A DNA stretch of 64,000 nt from assembly GCF_026213295.1 (NCBI RefSeq), contig NC_079416.1:1570083-1634082 (forward strand), written 5' to 3'. Each line of letters begins with the position of its first letter. Positions within the stretch are counted from its first letter, which is position 1. This DNA is from Gadus chalcogrammus (lineage: Eukaryota; Chordata; Actinopteri; Gadiformes; Gadidae). Both the position numbers and the translations under genes were made by a program. This document shows positions 34,770 through 48,437 of this stretch, in pieces. The notes under the pieces were generated by a model, which was not told the DNA's origin, ran no database searches, and saw only the letters and a list, made by a program, of their open reading frames with translations.

Positions 34770-35212
34770 AGAAAAGCCTGGAGTTAAAACAAATGGGGTG
34801 GATACACATTAGAAGAGCCTGGAGTTAAAACAAAGGGGGTAGATCCACATTGGAAAAGCCTAAAACAAAGGGGGTAGATATACATTAGAAGGGCCTGGAG
34901 TTAAAGTGAAGATGGTAGATATACATTAGAAGGACCTGGAGGTAAAGTGAAGATGGTAGATATACAATAGAAGAGCCTGGAGTTAAAGTGAAGATGGTAG
35001 ATATACATTAGAAGTGCCTGGAGTTTAAGATGGTAGATATACAATAGAAGAGCCTGGAGTTAAAGTGAAGATGGTAGATAAACATTAGAAGAGCCTGGAG
35101 TTAAAGTGAAAAAGGTAGATATACATAAGGAGGACCTGCAGTTAAAGAGAAGATGGTAGATATACATTAGAAGGGCGTGGAGTTAAAGTGAAGATGGTAG
35201 ATATACGTTAGA
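34770..35212 (+). repeat. About 41-bp minisatellite, about 11 units
   Basis: Consensus core GAAGAGCCTGGAGTTAAAGTG followed by AAGATGGTAGATATACATTA. Units differ by small deletions and substitutions. Confidence 0.95.
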
Positions 35213-37124
35213 GGTCCTGTTTGAATGAAAAAGCTACAGGGGTCCAAAGTACAGCTGTCAGAAGTTTGAAGTCGCCACTGTTGAGCATTCCTCAACGCAC
35301 GCGCAGTGATTATAGGGACTATACGTGCGACACACACCGCAGCCGTGTTGGTGTCGGGATGTCGGACGCCCCTCGGGACCAACCTCGATTGAAACCCCGA
35401 GTGTCCCCGTGGTTTTTGTCGTTCACGGAGGTGCTCTTAACCCGGTCCGATCGAGGTCACTCGGTTAAGTCCTCACAGTTTTGTACAAATTCAGCCTCAA
35501 CCCTTTTGTTTTTATTAGTTTTACGAGTGAGTCAAGGTCCCTGGTCACCACGAAACTCTGATGTATCTTTTGCCTTCTTTATATTATTTATTTATTATTA
35601 AAACCTCTTTTACGTTTTGCCTTTTTGCCCTCTATTACAAGTCAGTCACAATCAACAATTGCCTGTAGGCCTACTATGCACCAATTACCGTGAGGGGATC
35701 GGTTTGGAGAGCGTGTCGGTCTGCTTCGCCGGGCCGATGAGTCGACAGGGAAAAGGACTCAAACGAATTGAGTTAACCTACTACAAATGTAGTCAGGTAG
35801 ATTTATTCAAATTAGGTCCAATAAACACAATAACTTTTACAACTGAGTATAGATTTGAAAAGAAAAGATAAACGTAAGATAAACAAGATTAAATAAGGAA
35901 TAGATCTTAACTAAACTAAACTAAAATGATAGGGTATTCTCTTCTTAGTAACGTGAGATAGCCCTATGATAAACTCAACTAAATTGGGGACTTGCCACCT
36001 CAATCTCCGTGAGGTTGCCCGCTCCTAAGACTAAAACTAAATTGGGGGCTTCTCGTCTCAGTCACCAGCTTAATCAGCCAAATCTTGAGATTGCCTGATG
36101 CAAAACTAAACTAATAGGGACTTGTCGTCTCATTGACTTGAGATTGCCCTATGCCGAACTAAACTAATAGAGGCTATATCAGAGTTCCTAAGATGAAATG
36201 CTATTGCTAAGTTCCCCGGACACTGTTCAGAGTACAGTTCTAAGAGCAGAAAAGCAGAAGACAGCGGATCACACGGCGCAACCCAAGAAGATCTCATAAG
36301 GCCAACTAACCCGAGAAGCTCTCTCCCTCTCTCTACCTCTGTCCCCCCGAACCCTCTTAATAACTCTCTTTTTATGCAGAGTCCGAGGTGGGGGCCCGAT
36401 GTGATCTAACAGTCTGAGTTTCCATTATTATTATGTTTCCTTATTCTCAACAAATGTTCTTTTGTTATACATCTTCTGGGTACTTTTCCTATTCCGCCCG
36501 CATGGCGGCACATGATGCTTGAGCCGATACACTAGCCGTCACAGGTTTACAATATGTTTGTGTTCTTCGTAGGATCACACGCTATAGTCAGCGTATGATG
36601 GTCATATCATGGGGCCTACAGAGACACACGTTCTTTGTATACCTCACAGTGGCCCCCTCATGCAGCCCATGTCTCCCCCCGTCCATGTGCTCTTTACCAT
36701 TGATCACATTTTGAAGACACAGACATCTCGATTGCTTCTAAATTTCTACATAATAAGATATATTAAACACACAATTTACCACAAAATAAGATGTATAAGG
36801 CACACAATTTACCACATAAGATATATAAAGCACACAATTTACCACATAATAAGATACATAAGGCACCCATATATATGTAAGGTAACCTTTGTTGATAGAG
36901 TGGTATTGTGTCTTTTTCATGAGTGAGTCCGGAGCGGCTAGGTGCATCGATACAGTGGGTCCTTTCGGGACACATGTCACCACCAAACAAATAAAACAAA
37001 CACATTAACACCCGCTGTGGCAGCGACACACCATGGCAATAATGAGAAAACATCTTGTGGTCTTCACTGACCCCCCAAGTGCAGCAGTCAGGTGTCAGCG
37101 TGTCTCCACCTCTTCTTCTGCCAG
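35213..37124. other. Upstream of ppp1r13b-like exon: imperfect repeats
   Basis: 35221-35601 has an open frame without recognisable domains. 35905-36175 holds imperfect copies of an ACTAAACTAATAGGGACTTG unit of about 60-65 bp. 36752-36866 holds three to four units of a 33-37-bp repeat with core ACACAATTTACCACATAA. The first coding exon of the ASPP-like gene (expected to code only a few residues) was not identified. Confidence 0.5.
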
Positions 37125-37272
37125 GTGGTCCTCACCGTGTACCTCAGCAACGGCCAGCAGATGCTCACCGAGGCCCCGGTCACCCCAGCCACCACGGTGA
37201 TGGATGTGGTTGAGTACTGCCAAGAGGCTGGGGAGGGGGACTGCCACCTGGCCGAGGTGTGGAGCGGTCATG
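37125..37272 (+). CDS. ppp1r13b: ASPP-family (ppp1r13b-like) exon, first half of N-terminal RA/ubiquitin-like domain
   Basis: Acceptor CTTCTTCTGCCAG, then 49 codons plus one base, then donor ATG|GTGAGT. Key residues are [24 protein letters not shown] and [11 protein letters not shown]. These match the start of ASPP1/ASPP2, whose N-terminal ubiquitin-like RA domain begins LTV(F/Y)LSN and has CHLAEVW; the [10 protein letters not shown] form is nearer ASPP1 (PPP1R13B). ASPP proteins bind p53 family members and protein phosphatase 1 and act in the cytoplasm, at junctions and in the nucleus. The phase-1 end joins exactly to 40546. Upstream exon not seen. Confidence 0.85.
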
Positions 37273-37308
37273 GTGAGTCCGTCTCTCCATCTGCCTGTTT
37301 GCCTGTAC

Positions 37309-39780
<2,472 letters not shown>

Positions 39781-40261
39781 TCTCTGGAAATTAACACAAT
39801 GGAGATTTGAAACAAGAGAATAATAGGCTGTTTACATGATTTGGGAACAGATTCTGTTCTACGAGAGACATACAAGTTATATGTAGACCATGGTTTGCAA
39901 AACAGTCTCAGGATATGAGGCTTGTGAGATCATCCAGATATTGAAGTTTGTGCAGCCAGAAAGAATATCATCAGGTCTTGGCAGCGATAAATACGCCCGC
40001 AGTAAAAACCTTCTCTGAGTAAAGCTATCCGTGACCATTATTTTCATCAAAAACAGTTGTGATTGCTCTGTGGATCACTCCACCTCCATTGATGCTGATT
40101 CTGTCGACTGTGGTGCTCCTTACTGCTCATGAACTGATATTAAACTGAATGAATTTAAACCACGGTGAAATACTTTACAGTGTGAAATGACCCACGAAGG
40201 AAGCTGTCACTCACAGCTATCCCCTCCCACTACCACCCTGCTGGCAGATACAATGACAGCT

Positions 40262-40262
<1 letters not shown>
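39781..40262. other. Intron sequence, nothing recognised
   Basis: No coding or repeat signal. Confidence 0.5.
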
Positions 40263-40347
<85 letters not shown>

Positions 40348-40372
40348 CACACTCACACTCACACTCACACAC
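40263..40372 (+). repeat. (CA)n then (CTCACA)n
   Basis: (CA)n at 40263-40340; about five CACT/CACA hexamer units to 40370. Confidence 0.95.
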
Positions 40373-40545
40373 AAACACATCAATCCGTATCTCTCCGCAT
40401 CGTTCAAATATACAATTTGTCTGAAGGGTTGACAAATAGCAGCCCCACCATTCCCTATGACTCTTCTTTTTTATTTCTCTGGTTAATATACGAATACTGT
40501 CCGACCGAAAAGCACCCCCTTACCCCCTATCTGTCCCCCACTCAG

Positions 40546-40653
40546 AGAGAGTTCTGCCCCATGACCTGCTGCTGCTGGACCTCCTACATCAGTGGGGCTC
40601 CAGCAGGTCAGAGGTCAGCTTCTACCTGAGGCACCGCCCCTCCCTGAACCAAG
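40546..40653 (+). CDS. ppp1r13b: ppp1r13b-like exon, second half of RA/ubiquitin-like domain
   Basis: Acceptor CCCCCACTCAG, 108 bp, donor CAAG|GTAACT. With the single base carried from 37272 the codon is Glu and the frame continues ERVLPHDLLLLDLLHQWG and SEVSFYLRHRP. In human ASPP proteins the matching part is ER(P)...LQ.WG...EV.FFLRH, so the fold's last strands are conserved, while the middle helix (LLLLDLL) is divergent. Phase 1 in and phase 1 out agree with both neighbours. Confidence 0.85.
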
Positions 40654-41258
40654 GTAACTATTATTACCTTGCTATTCCAATCCAGGTGTCGCTCTAGGGT
40701 ACGGGTTTATTGTATTGATACATTGTTCTACTGGGTATTAAAGCCGAGATAAAATAGAACCAATGCCTCTTCCTGCATTCTGCTGTCACTCTAATTACTA
40801 GTGTATCAGTATATTATATGACAAACATAATAACTACGTTGTCCGCTGTGGACCAATGTAGCTATACTACATTTTGGTGTGAGACTGGGTTGGCATTGAA
40901 GATAATTTACTATCTACTATACTACTATTTGCATTCATTCATTTTTTGTTATAGTTAATATAAGTTATTTTAATATGGAAGTTATATGGTTTGGTTTTTT
41001 CTGCACTGTATTGGTTGAATTTGGGTTTGAGTTGCAGATCATTGTGTGTTTACTTTGTGTCCCAATCTTTGTCACCGTTGTTGTTGCTCTTTTGTCCCTG
41101 CTGATCCTTTATATGATATTTGTATTGCATTATTTTTCCCTCGCTTCTCATTGTGACTCTTGGCTTGCCTTCCACTTTGAGTGCTTGCGCTGTTTATGTT
41201 GAATGTATTTGTGTTATGAGTGTTGTTGATTTCACATTGAGCTATGTAATACACACAG

Positions 41259-41326
41259 GCAGCAGTCCACATCCATTACAGAACAACAAAACCATCAGAG
41301 AAACAGAGATAGCGGACGACAGCATG
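41259..41326 (+). CDS. ppp1r13b: ppp1r13b-like exon, linker after RA domain
   Basis: Acceptor ATACACACAG, 68 bp, donor ATG|GTAAGA. In phase with the previous exon it codes a Gly then SSPHPLQNNKTIRETEIADD, a low-complexity linker. ASPP1 has an equally variable linker here before the Gln-rich coiled coil. No later exon (the TLSELQ/QQQQ region) was found up to 64000, so the gene probably continues beyond the window. Confidence 0.65.
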
Positions 41327-42211
41327 GTAAGACCACAGACAAACCCTCACACCCAATACAAAGACACACACATACGCACACAAATTCATAATTGTTTGTG
41401 TCATCTAAAGCTGCATGTCTCAAAACATCTCTCTTATCAGCTGAACACTAATACTTTTGCTATACACATTCAGTGTCTAGTGTGTTTTATATTCTATGTC
41501 ATCTTCCTAGTGTGTCCCAACGTTATGTGAGGTAAGGTAGAGGTATATACAATACATTATTAAATACAAGGAATCTAAGTTACGATGCAGTGCACACGAT
41601 GAAAATACATTAATAGAATACAAAATACAACACCACTCCAAGGTAGATTAGTGTCAGGAAACGGTGTATATTATTTTAGAGCATTGGTAATACGTGCAAT
41701 AATAAATAGATAGAAGGGGAGGGTTGTGGTGCAGTGTCCCATGGTTTCAGGAATGTTTGGTTATGACAGATATGAATGATATGGTTATGTTTCGCCGCGA
41801 ATGACCGACAACAAAAACAAGAGTTTAGTCACTCCAAGGCCCAATGACCCTATATTGGCGTCACTCAATTCTAATAGATTCCATCAACACATTCAACACA
41901 GCAAACACGTACGCTCACATGCACGCACATGAACACACACACAAACACATGCACGGTGACACATTCGCTGAAAGCTGCATGTATTGGTCAGTAGACATTT
42001 GCCTACCTCAAGATCTCATGTCTTTATATTTGTGTCCATTTACCTAATGCTGTTATGATCTGTGATGTTATTGTACTGCAATAAAGGTTGACTGATGTCA
42101 CCATGGCTCTTAAGTGAGTCATAGATGTTTTGAGTGAATGGGAGTGAGCAAGGTCTAGACAGGGCCTTTGTCTGAATAAGACCTCCATTGACTTCCATTG
42201 CGAGTGTTTAG
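41327..42211. other. Intron-like sequence, nothing recognised
   Basis: A weak CA-rich patch at 41930-41960 and AATAAAGG at about 42081; no gene seen. Confidence 0.4.
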
Positions 42212-42358
<147 letters not shown>

Positions 42359-42974
42359 AGTCTGGTTGTAATCTAGCACTTGGCCAGTCAGTTGAAGTTG
42401 GATTAGCTCTGTCCCATGACATAACTGGGCTAAGAGGATTGTTCGCTAGTTGAGAGCTTGTCTTTCCCCTTCTTCTCCTCCTCCTCCTCCTCCTCCACCT
42501 CCACCTCCACCTCTTCCTCCTCTCTCTAATTTTCATTTGTCTAGACAGCTCTTTCTCTGTTTCGACCTTAAAATTCTCTGCTGTCCTTGAATGGATAGAG
42601 CCCAGGTCGACACCACCACTGGCCCCGGGGGAGGGCCGCTGACGGTGAGTCTCAGGGCTGATTCGTCCCTCTGGGACACAGAATTACAATCACCTGGTGG
42701 ATGGAACTAGTATGTATGTTGTGAGATGTTATGAAAGGTATATAGGTACTTAAAAAATGTGGGACACATTGTGAGTGTGTGTGTGTGTCTGTGTTGGTTT
42801 GTAACTTCCACCGTTCATGCAGTAGTACAACAAAGTTGTCAAAGTGTGCGTGGGGTTGTATGTGTGTGTGGGCTTGTGTCTATTACAGCAGTGCATTATA
42901 TGTCTTGACTTGTGTTTATGTGCTAAACGTGATGTGACTGCAAGCAGGGTGTAGCTCTATGTGTTTGGGTATCT

Positions 42975-42976
<2 letters not shown>
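42359..42976. other. Intron-like sequence with a weak exon candidate
   Basis: ATAG|AGCCC...GCTGACG|GTGAGT at about 42598-42639 would be an exon by borders, but its product does not resemble ASPP and no alternative was found. Otherwise nothing. Confidence 0.3.

Positions 42977-43068
<92 letters not shown>
42977..43068 (+). repeat. (CA)n microsatellite
   Basis: About 46 CA units. Confidence 0.98.
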
Positions 43069-43211
43069 GCATATGATCATCATCAAGGTCTGAAGATTTC
43101 AACAAAACAACAGTTGCTTGTGTGTATGTGTGTGTGTGTGTGCATGACGGTGCATGGACAACACATAATTAGATGTATCATTGTATCTGACTGTATAACA
43201 ACAAAATCTCC

Positions 43212-43684
43212 ATTGTGGTGGTGGTGGTGGTGGTGTTGGTGGTGGTGGTGTTGGTAGTGGTGGTGGTGGTGGTGGTGGTGTTGGTGCTGGTGGTGCTGGT
43301 GGTGGTGGTGGCGGTGGTTGTTGTGGTGGTGTTGGTGGTGGTGGTCATGGTGGTGGTGGTGGTCATGGGGGTGCTGGTTGTGGTGAGGGTGGTGGTGGTG
43401 GGGGTCGTGGGGGTTGTGGGGGTGGTGGTGGTGGTGTTGATGATGGTGGTGGTGGTGGTGGTGTTGATGATGGTGATGGTGGTGGTGGTGGTGGTGTTGG
43501 TGGTGGTTGTTGGTGGTGGTTGTTGTGGTGGTGGTGTTGATGGTGGTGGTGGTGGTGTTGGTGGTGGTTGTTGTGGTGGTGGTGTTGATGATAGTGGTGG
43601 TGTTGATGATAGTGGTGGTGTTGATGGTGGTGGTGGTGTTGATGGTGGTGGTGGTGTTGATGGTGGTGGTGGTGGTGGTGGTAG
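43212..43684 (+). repeat. Imperfect (GGT)n trinucleotide array, about 470 bp
   Basis: Long GGT/GTG tract with interspersed TTGGTG, GATGATGG and GGGG variants and higher-order repeats (GTTGATGGTGGTGGTG several times near 43620-43680). Reading frames give poly-Val or poly-His, not genuine protein. It is G-rich on the + strand and may form G-quadruplexes. Confidence 0.95.
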
Positions 43685-43889
43685 GGGTGTGCTTGTTTTT
43701 TCCTTCTGGAACAGCCGCACAATGTTTCACGCTGACTGGCTTGTTGGCTGTTAAATGACCCATGTGTTGATTGGACGGAGTCTTGCAGCTGGGAGCGTGT
43801 GTATGTGTGTTTGTGTGTGTGTGTTTTTGTGTGTGTCTGTGTGTGTGTCGCTCTGTGTTGTTGTGGTTGGGTGGGTTGTTGTGCGTTAC

Positions 43890-44010
43890 ACTGGCTCTGG
43901 GCCCCGTTTCCCGATAACGATGGATCCACGCTCGTACAATCATTCTCAAGATGGATCTTGCGATCCATCGTAAATTTCTTTGAAGCGTTTCCCGAAACTC
44001 CTCTTAACAT
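43890..44010. mobile_element. MITE-like GGCCCCGTTTCCC repeat
   Basis: GGGCCCCGTTTCCCGATAACG and GCGTTTCCCGAAACTCC bracket an imperfect palindrome (GATGGATC / GATCCATC at 43920-43970). GGCCCCGTTTCCC is a recurrent end of fish MITEs; class not determined. Confidence 0.45.
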
Positions 44011-44056
44011 GAACGCGCGATGTTCGTAGGATTGTAACTGTCTACTGACACGCTGC

Positions 44057-44330
44057 TGAAATGGGCTCCATCCAAAGATAAGTGCAAAAGACCGCGCAAA
44101 GCAGTTTCCCGGATTGTTACACGACAGTGGGGGCAAATTATTTTGCACTCCGTGCAACTGCGTGTTGGACCACAGGCGGAAGTCGGGGCTGGAAAACCAC
44201 TTTGCCTCCGCCAAACATGCAAGGATGGTTAAAGCAGCAGCGGAAGCAGCCAAGAAGCAGCTCACCTACACCGAGGCGTCAACTTCCAAAACAGTTGCTA
44301 GGGCTGAAAGAATCAAGGTCAGTAGCCTAC
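44057..44330 (+). pseudogene. BED zinc-finger hAT/CGGBP1-like gene, exon 1 (frameshifted)
   Basis: A start ATGG at about 44057 is followed by a Lys/Arg-rich stretch, but one-base errors split it from the main frame. That frame (about 44096-44314) reads GGKLFCTPCNCVLDH, LENHFASAKHARMV and ends TVARAERIKV before a GT donor. C-x2-C then H-x5-H is the BED finger of hAT-derived DNA-binding proteins such as CGGBP1. Two frame errors near the start indicate decay. Confidence 0.65.
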
Positions 44331-44601
44331 AAGATTAAAGCTTGTCAAATTATGAAAAGGTTGATAGTTAAATTGAAAACAGAATGAAATAGGGAGAGGT
44401 GTGAATGAGATTTCCAAGTATGTTGTGTGTGGATGTATGACGTTAGGGTTAGATAGCCTAACAGTAGTGTAATTTCCCATGCAAGATGATTGATTTTGCC
44501 ATGAAATAATTATGTTTTATTTGCAGAAACACTAATGTTCTGTGAAAGGCTAACTGTAAATGATTCAGTTTTATACTGCAGTTTTCTGTAGGACTGGACT
44601 T

Positions 44602-44604
<3 letters not shown>

Positions 44605-44662
<58 letters not shown>
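44605..44662 (+). repeat. (GT)n microsatellite
   Basis: About 29 GT units, inside the intron of the BED-finger gene. Confidence 0.97.
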
Positions 44663-44664
<2 letters not shown>

Positions 44665-44705
44665 ATAATACAGCCCAATGATACAAAAGCATTTTTCTGT
44701 TTGTA

Positions 44706-45665
44706 GATTTGTGAAACCTGGGTTGCCACCTGCACTGCCATCAACATCCCACTGTCTAAGACTGACCCCCCTGCACTGAGGAAATTTCTGAATGAGAATG
44801 TCATCAATGGCGGCGCCATTCCAGGGTTTCACCAGCTTCAAGAGAAGTACTTGGAAGCAGTATATGAGAGTGAAAAATAGGAGCTTGAGACACATCTTGC
44901 AAGAAAACCTCTTGCTGTGATATTCGATGGGACTCCAGATGTCGAGGGGAGATGTGTCCAGAATATCCTCCTTGCACCACTTGAGAAGGATCATTTTGTG
45001 AGGATCTTGGCCTACCCTGCAGATACTGTTTTCCTTGAGCAGTGCAATCATTCCACTGTATCCGTGGCTGTTGTAAGGTGCCTACAAGAATACAGCATTA
45101 AAGGGGACCTATTATGAATTTCAACTTTATGACCTATAAACGTTGTTATAATGATTGATGATTCATGTTTAACCATACACAAAAAACGATGTACATTTTC
45201 GGGAAACTCTTCCTCTCATCTGGGCGCTTTCAGCCTTCTCTGTCAACGCTCGGTTTTGTCCTTCTCCGCCCCCTCGCCCCCCTCCTGCCAACCCAACTCC
45301 GTTGTGATTGGTTACCTTCCTTGAAGCGCGCGCGCGGGCAGATTTGACCAGGCATATGGGGGCGCGGCAGGAGTGCCTCTACGTAGATGATTTCCCGGAA
45401 ATGTGAACAAGTGAATCGCAAACGTTGTCCCGAGTGTTTAGCGCTCTGCACAGCCACCCCAGACTGTCAGCAGGGAATACGTCAAAATGCATGTATGTCA
45501 TTATTTGACACTTTAGTATGGTTAAACATGACTATCAATCATTATAACAACGTTTATAGGTCATAAAAGTCGAAAAAGCATAATAGGTCCCCTTTAACAA
45601 TGAGGATGTGATTGTGTTCGACACTGATAATGCAGCCTACACTGGAAAAAGTCTTCTGTTGAACC
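44706..45665 (+). pseudogene. BED zinc-finger hAT/CGGBP1-like gene, central exon (stop plus MITE)
   Basis: Begins after TTTGTAG and reads ICETWVATCTAINIPLSKTD, PALRKFLNENVINGG and GFHQLQEKYL. A TAG stop at about 44878 interrupts; the same frame goes on with LAVIFDGTPDVEGRCVQNILL and ends at AVVRCLQEYS where the TTAA MITE is inserted. After the MITE the frame resumes as EDVIVFDTDNAAYTGK. Asp/Glu-rich FDGTPD and VFDTDNAAY are the catalytic-region motifs of this hAT-type protein. A splice donor follows at about 45668. Confidence 0.7.
45102..45593 (+). mobile_element. TTAA-flanked MITE, intact copy (492 bp)
   Basis: TTAA at 45098-45101 and 45594-45597; ends AGGGGACCTATTATGAA and TAATAGGTCCCCT, with about 80 bp of inverted similarity. 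Same family as 1965-9454 and nearly identical over the shared parts, including TGGTTACCTTCCTTGAAG and GAGTGCCTCTACGTAGATG. No ORF. Confidence 0.95.
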
Positions 45666-45976
45666 AAGTAAAAAAAATATGGGTAATGGTTCACATCTAT
45701 ATTACATAACTTGAGCCAATGACAAATATATAGCTTGCCTCAAACAATGTTTCCTATGTTCATAAAAACAAAATAATACAACTTGGCACCAAGTATAATT
45801 CTATTCTTTGAATGAAGTTAATACATTTAAATCGTATGTTAAATCCTAAACAAAAAAATATTGATTCACTCCAACAATTGGTTCTCATTTAAGAAATATC
45901 TATCAGAAATAATTTGGTTTATCCAATCAAAAATATTACAATTTAATCAAACAATTGTTTCTCATTATTGTATACA

Positions 45977-46186
45977 TCATCATCATCATTTTTTCCCGCT
46001 CGGCTCTCGCCGCTTCATGGCCTTGAGGCGCTTCTGTCTGGATTCGACATCACATCGCGACATCAGTCAGGGTTAGGTGCTTTGCCAAAGACACCTCGAT
46101 ACACTTCTTGGTGAAGCCGGGGATTGAACCAACAACCTTCAGATTACCAGCCAACCCGCTCTACCACCTGAGCTACTGCCGCCAGT
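45977..46186 (-). mobile_element. tRNA-derived SINE
   Basis: The inverse of 46185-46115 reads GGCGGCAGTAGCTCAGGTGG (A-box TAGCTCAGGTGG) and then GGTTGTTGGTTCAATCCC (B-box). The tail ends in a (GAT)n stretch (CATCATCAT on the + strand at 45977). It sits in the intron of the BED-finger gene. It is not a real tRNA: no acceptor stem pairing. Confidence 0.85.
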
Positions 46187-46800
46187 GGGTCATCGTCACT
46201 CTGGTCAAGGCTAGTGCTTTCACCTCAAAAAGTCGCCAAAAGTCACCAATAGCAGCTGAAAAAGAAGCTAGATTTGTCGCTTGTCGCTGTTTTGAAAAAA
46301 AGTCGCCAAAGGGGTCTGAAAAGTAGCTAAATATAGCGACAAAATTGCTAAGTTGGCAACACTGCGGTTTGGTCCAGTAGTCGTAAGCGTCTTTGTATTT
46401 AATGCGCATGCGCAGGCTTGTACGTAACCTTGACATTTTACATTTGTCAAAATAGATATTTCTTAATTGAACTCCTAACTAAAAATATCTATATTTCACA
46501 GTATTTTGAAGTAAAAAAAAGTTATTTTAAAAATAAAACAAAAAATGTTTATTTGAATTGAATTACAAAATAATAATCAGATGAAGTGCGGCATAAATCC
46601 CTTTTTCCAGTGTAGAGATAGAAATTGAGGTAAAAACTTCCTTCACATAATTCCTCAGTACAATTAACACTTCCTTTTCTTCATCAGTTTTGCACATACA
46701 AACATGAATAGTTTAGTCAGATCAAAGTAAAAAATGTAATTGCATTGAACATAAATATTGGATGTTTGACCTAATTCCTTTCTTTCTATATGTGTTTTTT
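46187..46800. other. Intron of BED-finger gene, old repeats
   Basis: AAAAAGTCGCCAAA and TAGCTAAATATAGCGAC blocks at 46230-46360 recur in fish as interspersed repeats. A-rich beyond. Confidence 0.4.
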
Positions 46801-46809
46801 ATTTCTAGG

Positions 46810-47610
46810 TGTGTAGCAGAAGTGTTCCACAGTCTGTGGAGAGACTCCACGAGATGCTTCAAGACCCAGACCTAGCTCAGTCCCTGAATGTCCAGATCAA
46901 CATCATGGCTGACAAGTGCAAACGCTTCCCAAGTCTTCTCGATATCTTCCAGAGCCGACGTCCTGTGACCACAAAGATCTACAACGAAGAGCTGCAGTAT
47001 GAGGCGTGTGCCGAATACTTTCAAGGGTTTGACTCACCACGATGACACAGATCCTCAGCACAGTTGGTCAGGCATATGCAAACGCTGAAGAAAAGCTCAC
47101 CAAGTACATGTCACATGGGCAACCGGCCATTGAGTTTCTCCAGGAGGTCAGGGTGTTTGACCCTCGCCACATCGCATTCCTAGATGACTTCGTAGCAAGC
47201 TACAAGGCCATTCCAGGTTTCACTGAAGTGCAGAGTGATGAATTTGATTCTTACTTCAAAACTCTTGGTCTAGCAGCACTCAGAGCTGCACAATCCGGCG
47301 TGGTGGATTTGGATGTGTTTTGGGATGGCGTACAGGAGAGACTTCCTGCGCTGAATTCCTTGGCAAAACGGTACAAAGATGCTGTCTCAAACTCAGCTGG
47401 TGCTGAACGCAGTAACAGCATCTACAAACTGGTGTTGTCTAACCGAAGATGATCAACTACCAACCAAAACCTCAAAGCCTTGGTCCTCCTTTACCACAAC
47501 CAACGAGTCCGCAGCAGAGCATTTGAGAGGGAGGAGATGGTGGAGGGGGAGGAGATGGAGGAGATGGATGTTGAGGGAGAGGGGATGGAGGATGAGGATG
47601 AGGAATGATT
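46810..47610 (+). pseudogene. BED zinc-finger hAT/CGGBP1-like gene, C-terminal exon
   Basis: Acceptor TTTCTAG at 46808, then VERLHEMLQDPDLAQSL, RRPVTTKIYNEELQYEAC and AEYFQGFD. A one-base shift at about 47040 opens MTQILSTVGQ, KYMSHGQPAIEFLQEVRVFDP and SAGAERSNSIYKLVLSNRR, the hAT-type C-terminal dimerisation motif. A TGA at 47450 is then read past by QNLKALVLLYHNQRVR and an acidic Glu-rich tail ending near 47607. Two disruptions show decay. AATAAA at 47878 may be its polyadenylation signal. Confidence 0.65.
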
Positions 47611-47877
47611 GGCCAGTGTTCAAGGCTACACAGTTATAGTTTTCCTTTTCACAATGGACTGTTGTAGTTTCATTCAATGAGTTGATGCAACTTCACAGTT
47701 GTAAGATTGCACTTTTTTGTTACTCTTTTGAAAGGCTACCTCTACAAAACAGGAAACACACATTTCAGTTTTTATATATAGATATATATATTTTTAAGAA
47801 GTTAGCAGATTCTTTTTGTAAAGCTACAGAACTTGTACTCAATGTTTTGTATGTTTGAGCCATGTTTTAAGGTCTCA

Positions 47878-47883
47878 AATAAA
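47878..47883 (+). terminator. Candidate polyadenylation signal of the BED-finger gene
   Basis: TCTCAAATAAAACAAGATG downstream of a UTR-like stretch; no other AATAAA nearer. Confidence 0.45.
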
Positions 47884-48367
47884 ACAAGATGAGAACTTAA
47901 ATATTCCCAGCACTTTCTGTGATGTAGTATGCTTGTTAATCATAGAAAGTAATATGAAATGACCCTTTACATTAAGGTAGTAGCCTAGTGAGAACAGGGT
48001 GTTGGGGGAATCCATTTTTTCCCCTCTTTTTCATCAAATCGCAGTTTTTGCAAGTTAAACACATTTTTCGCAAGTTCCTGCACTTTTCCGCAAGTTCCCA
48101 CAATTTTTGCAAGCAAGCACAATTTCATCAAATAAAATTGCATAAATATGCCGCATATTTCATCGCATTTATTAAGTAAACGTGCCGCATAATCAAGGAT
48201 GTTTGGCTGCAACAATCACAAAAAAACACTGCATTTTTCTGGAGGGACGGATTAGCTCAAACAATTTTGGATTGGTTTGCCAGCAACCAAAAGCCCCAAT
48301 CTTCAATCTTTTCCATAAAAAAATGATAATAGAAAAAAGGAAACGAAATAAGGAGTCCAAAATCCCT
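47884..48367. other. Interspersed repeat with CGCAAGTTCC units
   Basis: TTTTTGCAAGTT and CGCAAGTTCCTGCAC recur at 48050-48120; a fish repeat as I recall. Otherwise nothing. Confidence 0.4.
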
Positions 48368-48437
48368 CTTCCTGTACCGTGACTTCAAAACCGAGGTACA
48401 TACCAAACCGTGACTTTTGTGTACCGTTACACCCCTA
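48368..48437 (-). mobile_element. hAT-type element end
   Basis: The inverse of the right end reads TAGGGGTGTAACGGTACAC and continues TTTGGTATGTACCTCGG. Related to 33500-33569. Confidence 0.55.

Noticed and set aside
34770..35212. CRISPR array
   Set aside because: Units are contiguous without unique spacers, and the genome is eukaryotic. The same holds for all other tandem arrays here.
35221..35601. A 126-codon ORF as a gene
   Set aside because: No domain, hydrophobic C-terminus from a T-rich tract, and no splice or promoter context.
42598..42639. An additional ppp1r13b-like exon
   Set aside because: It has acceptor and donor dinucleotides, but the product shows no similarity to ASPP and phase-0 reading gives a His/Arg-rich string.
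43083..43949. Poly-His, poly-Thr, poly-Pro and poly-Val open frames
   Set aside because: They come from the GGT array read in different frames; no codon bias or exon borders.
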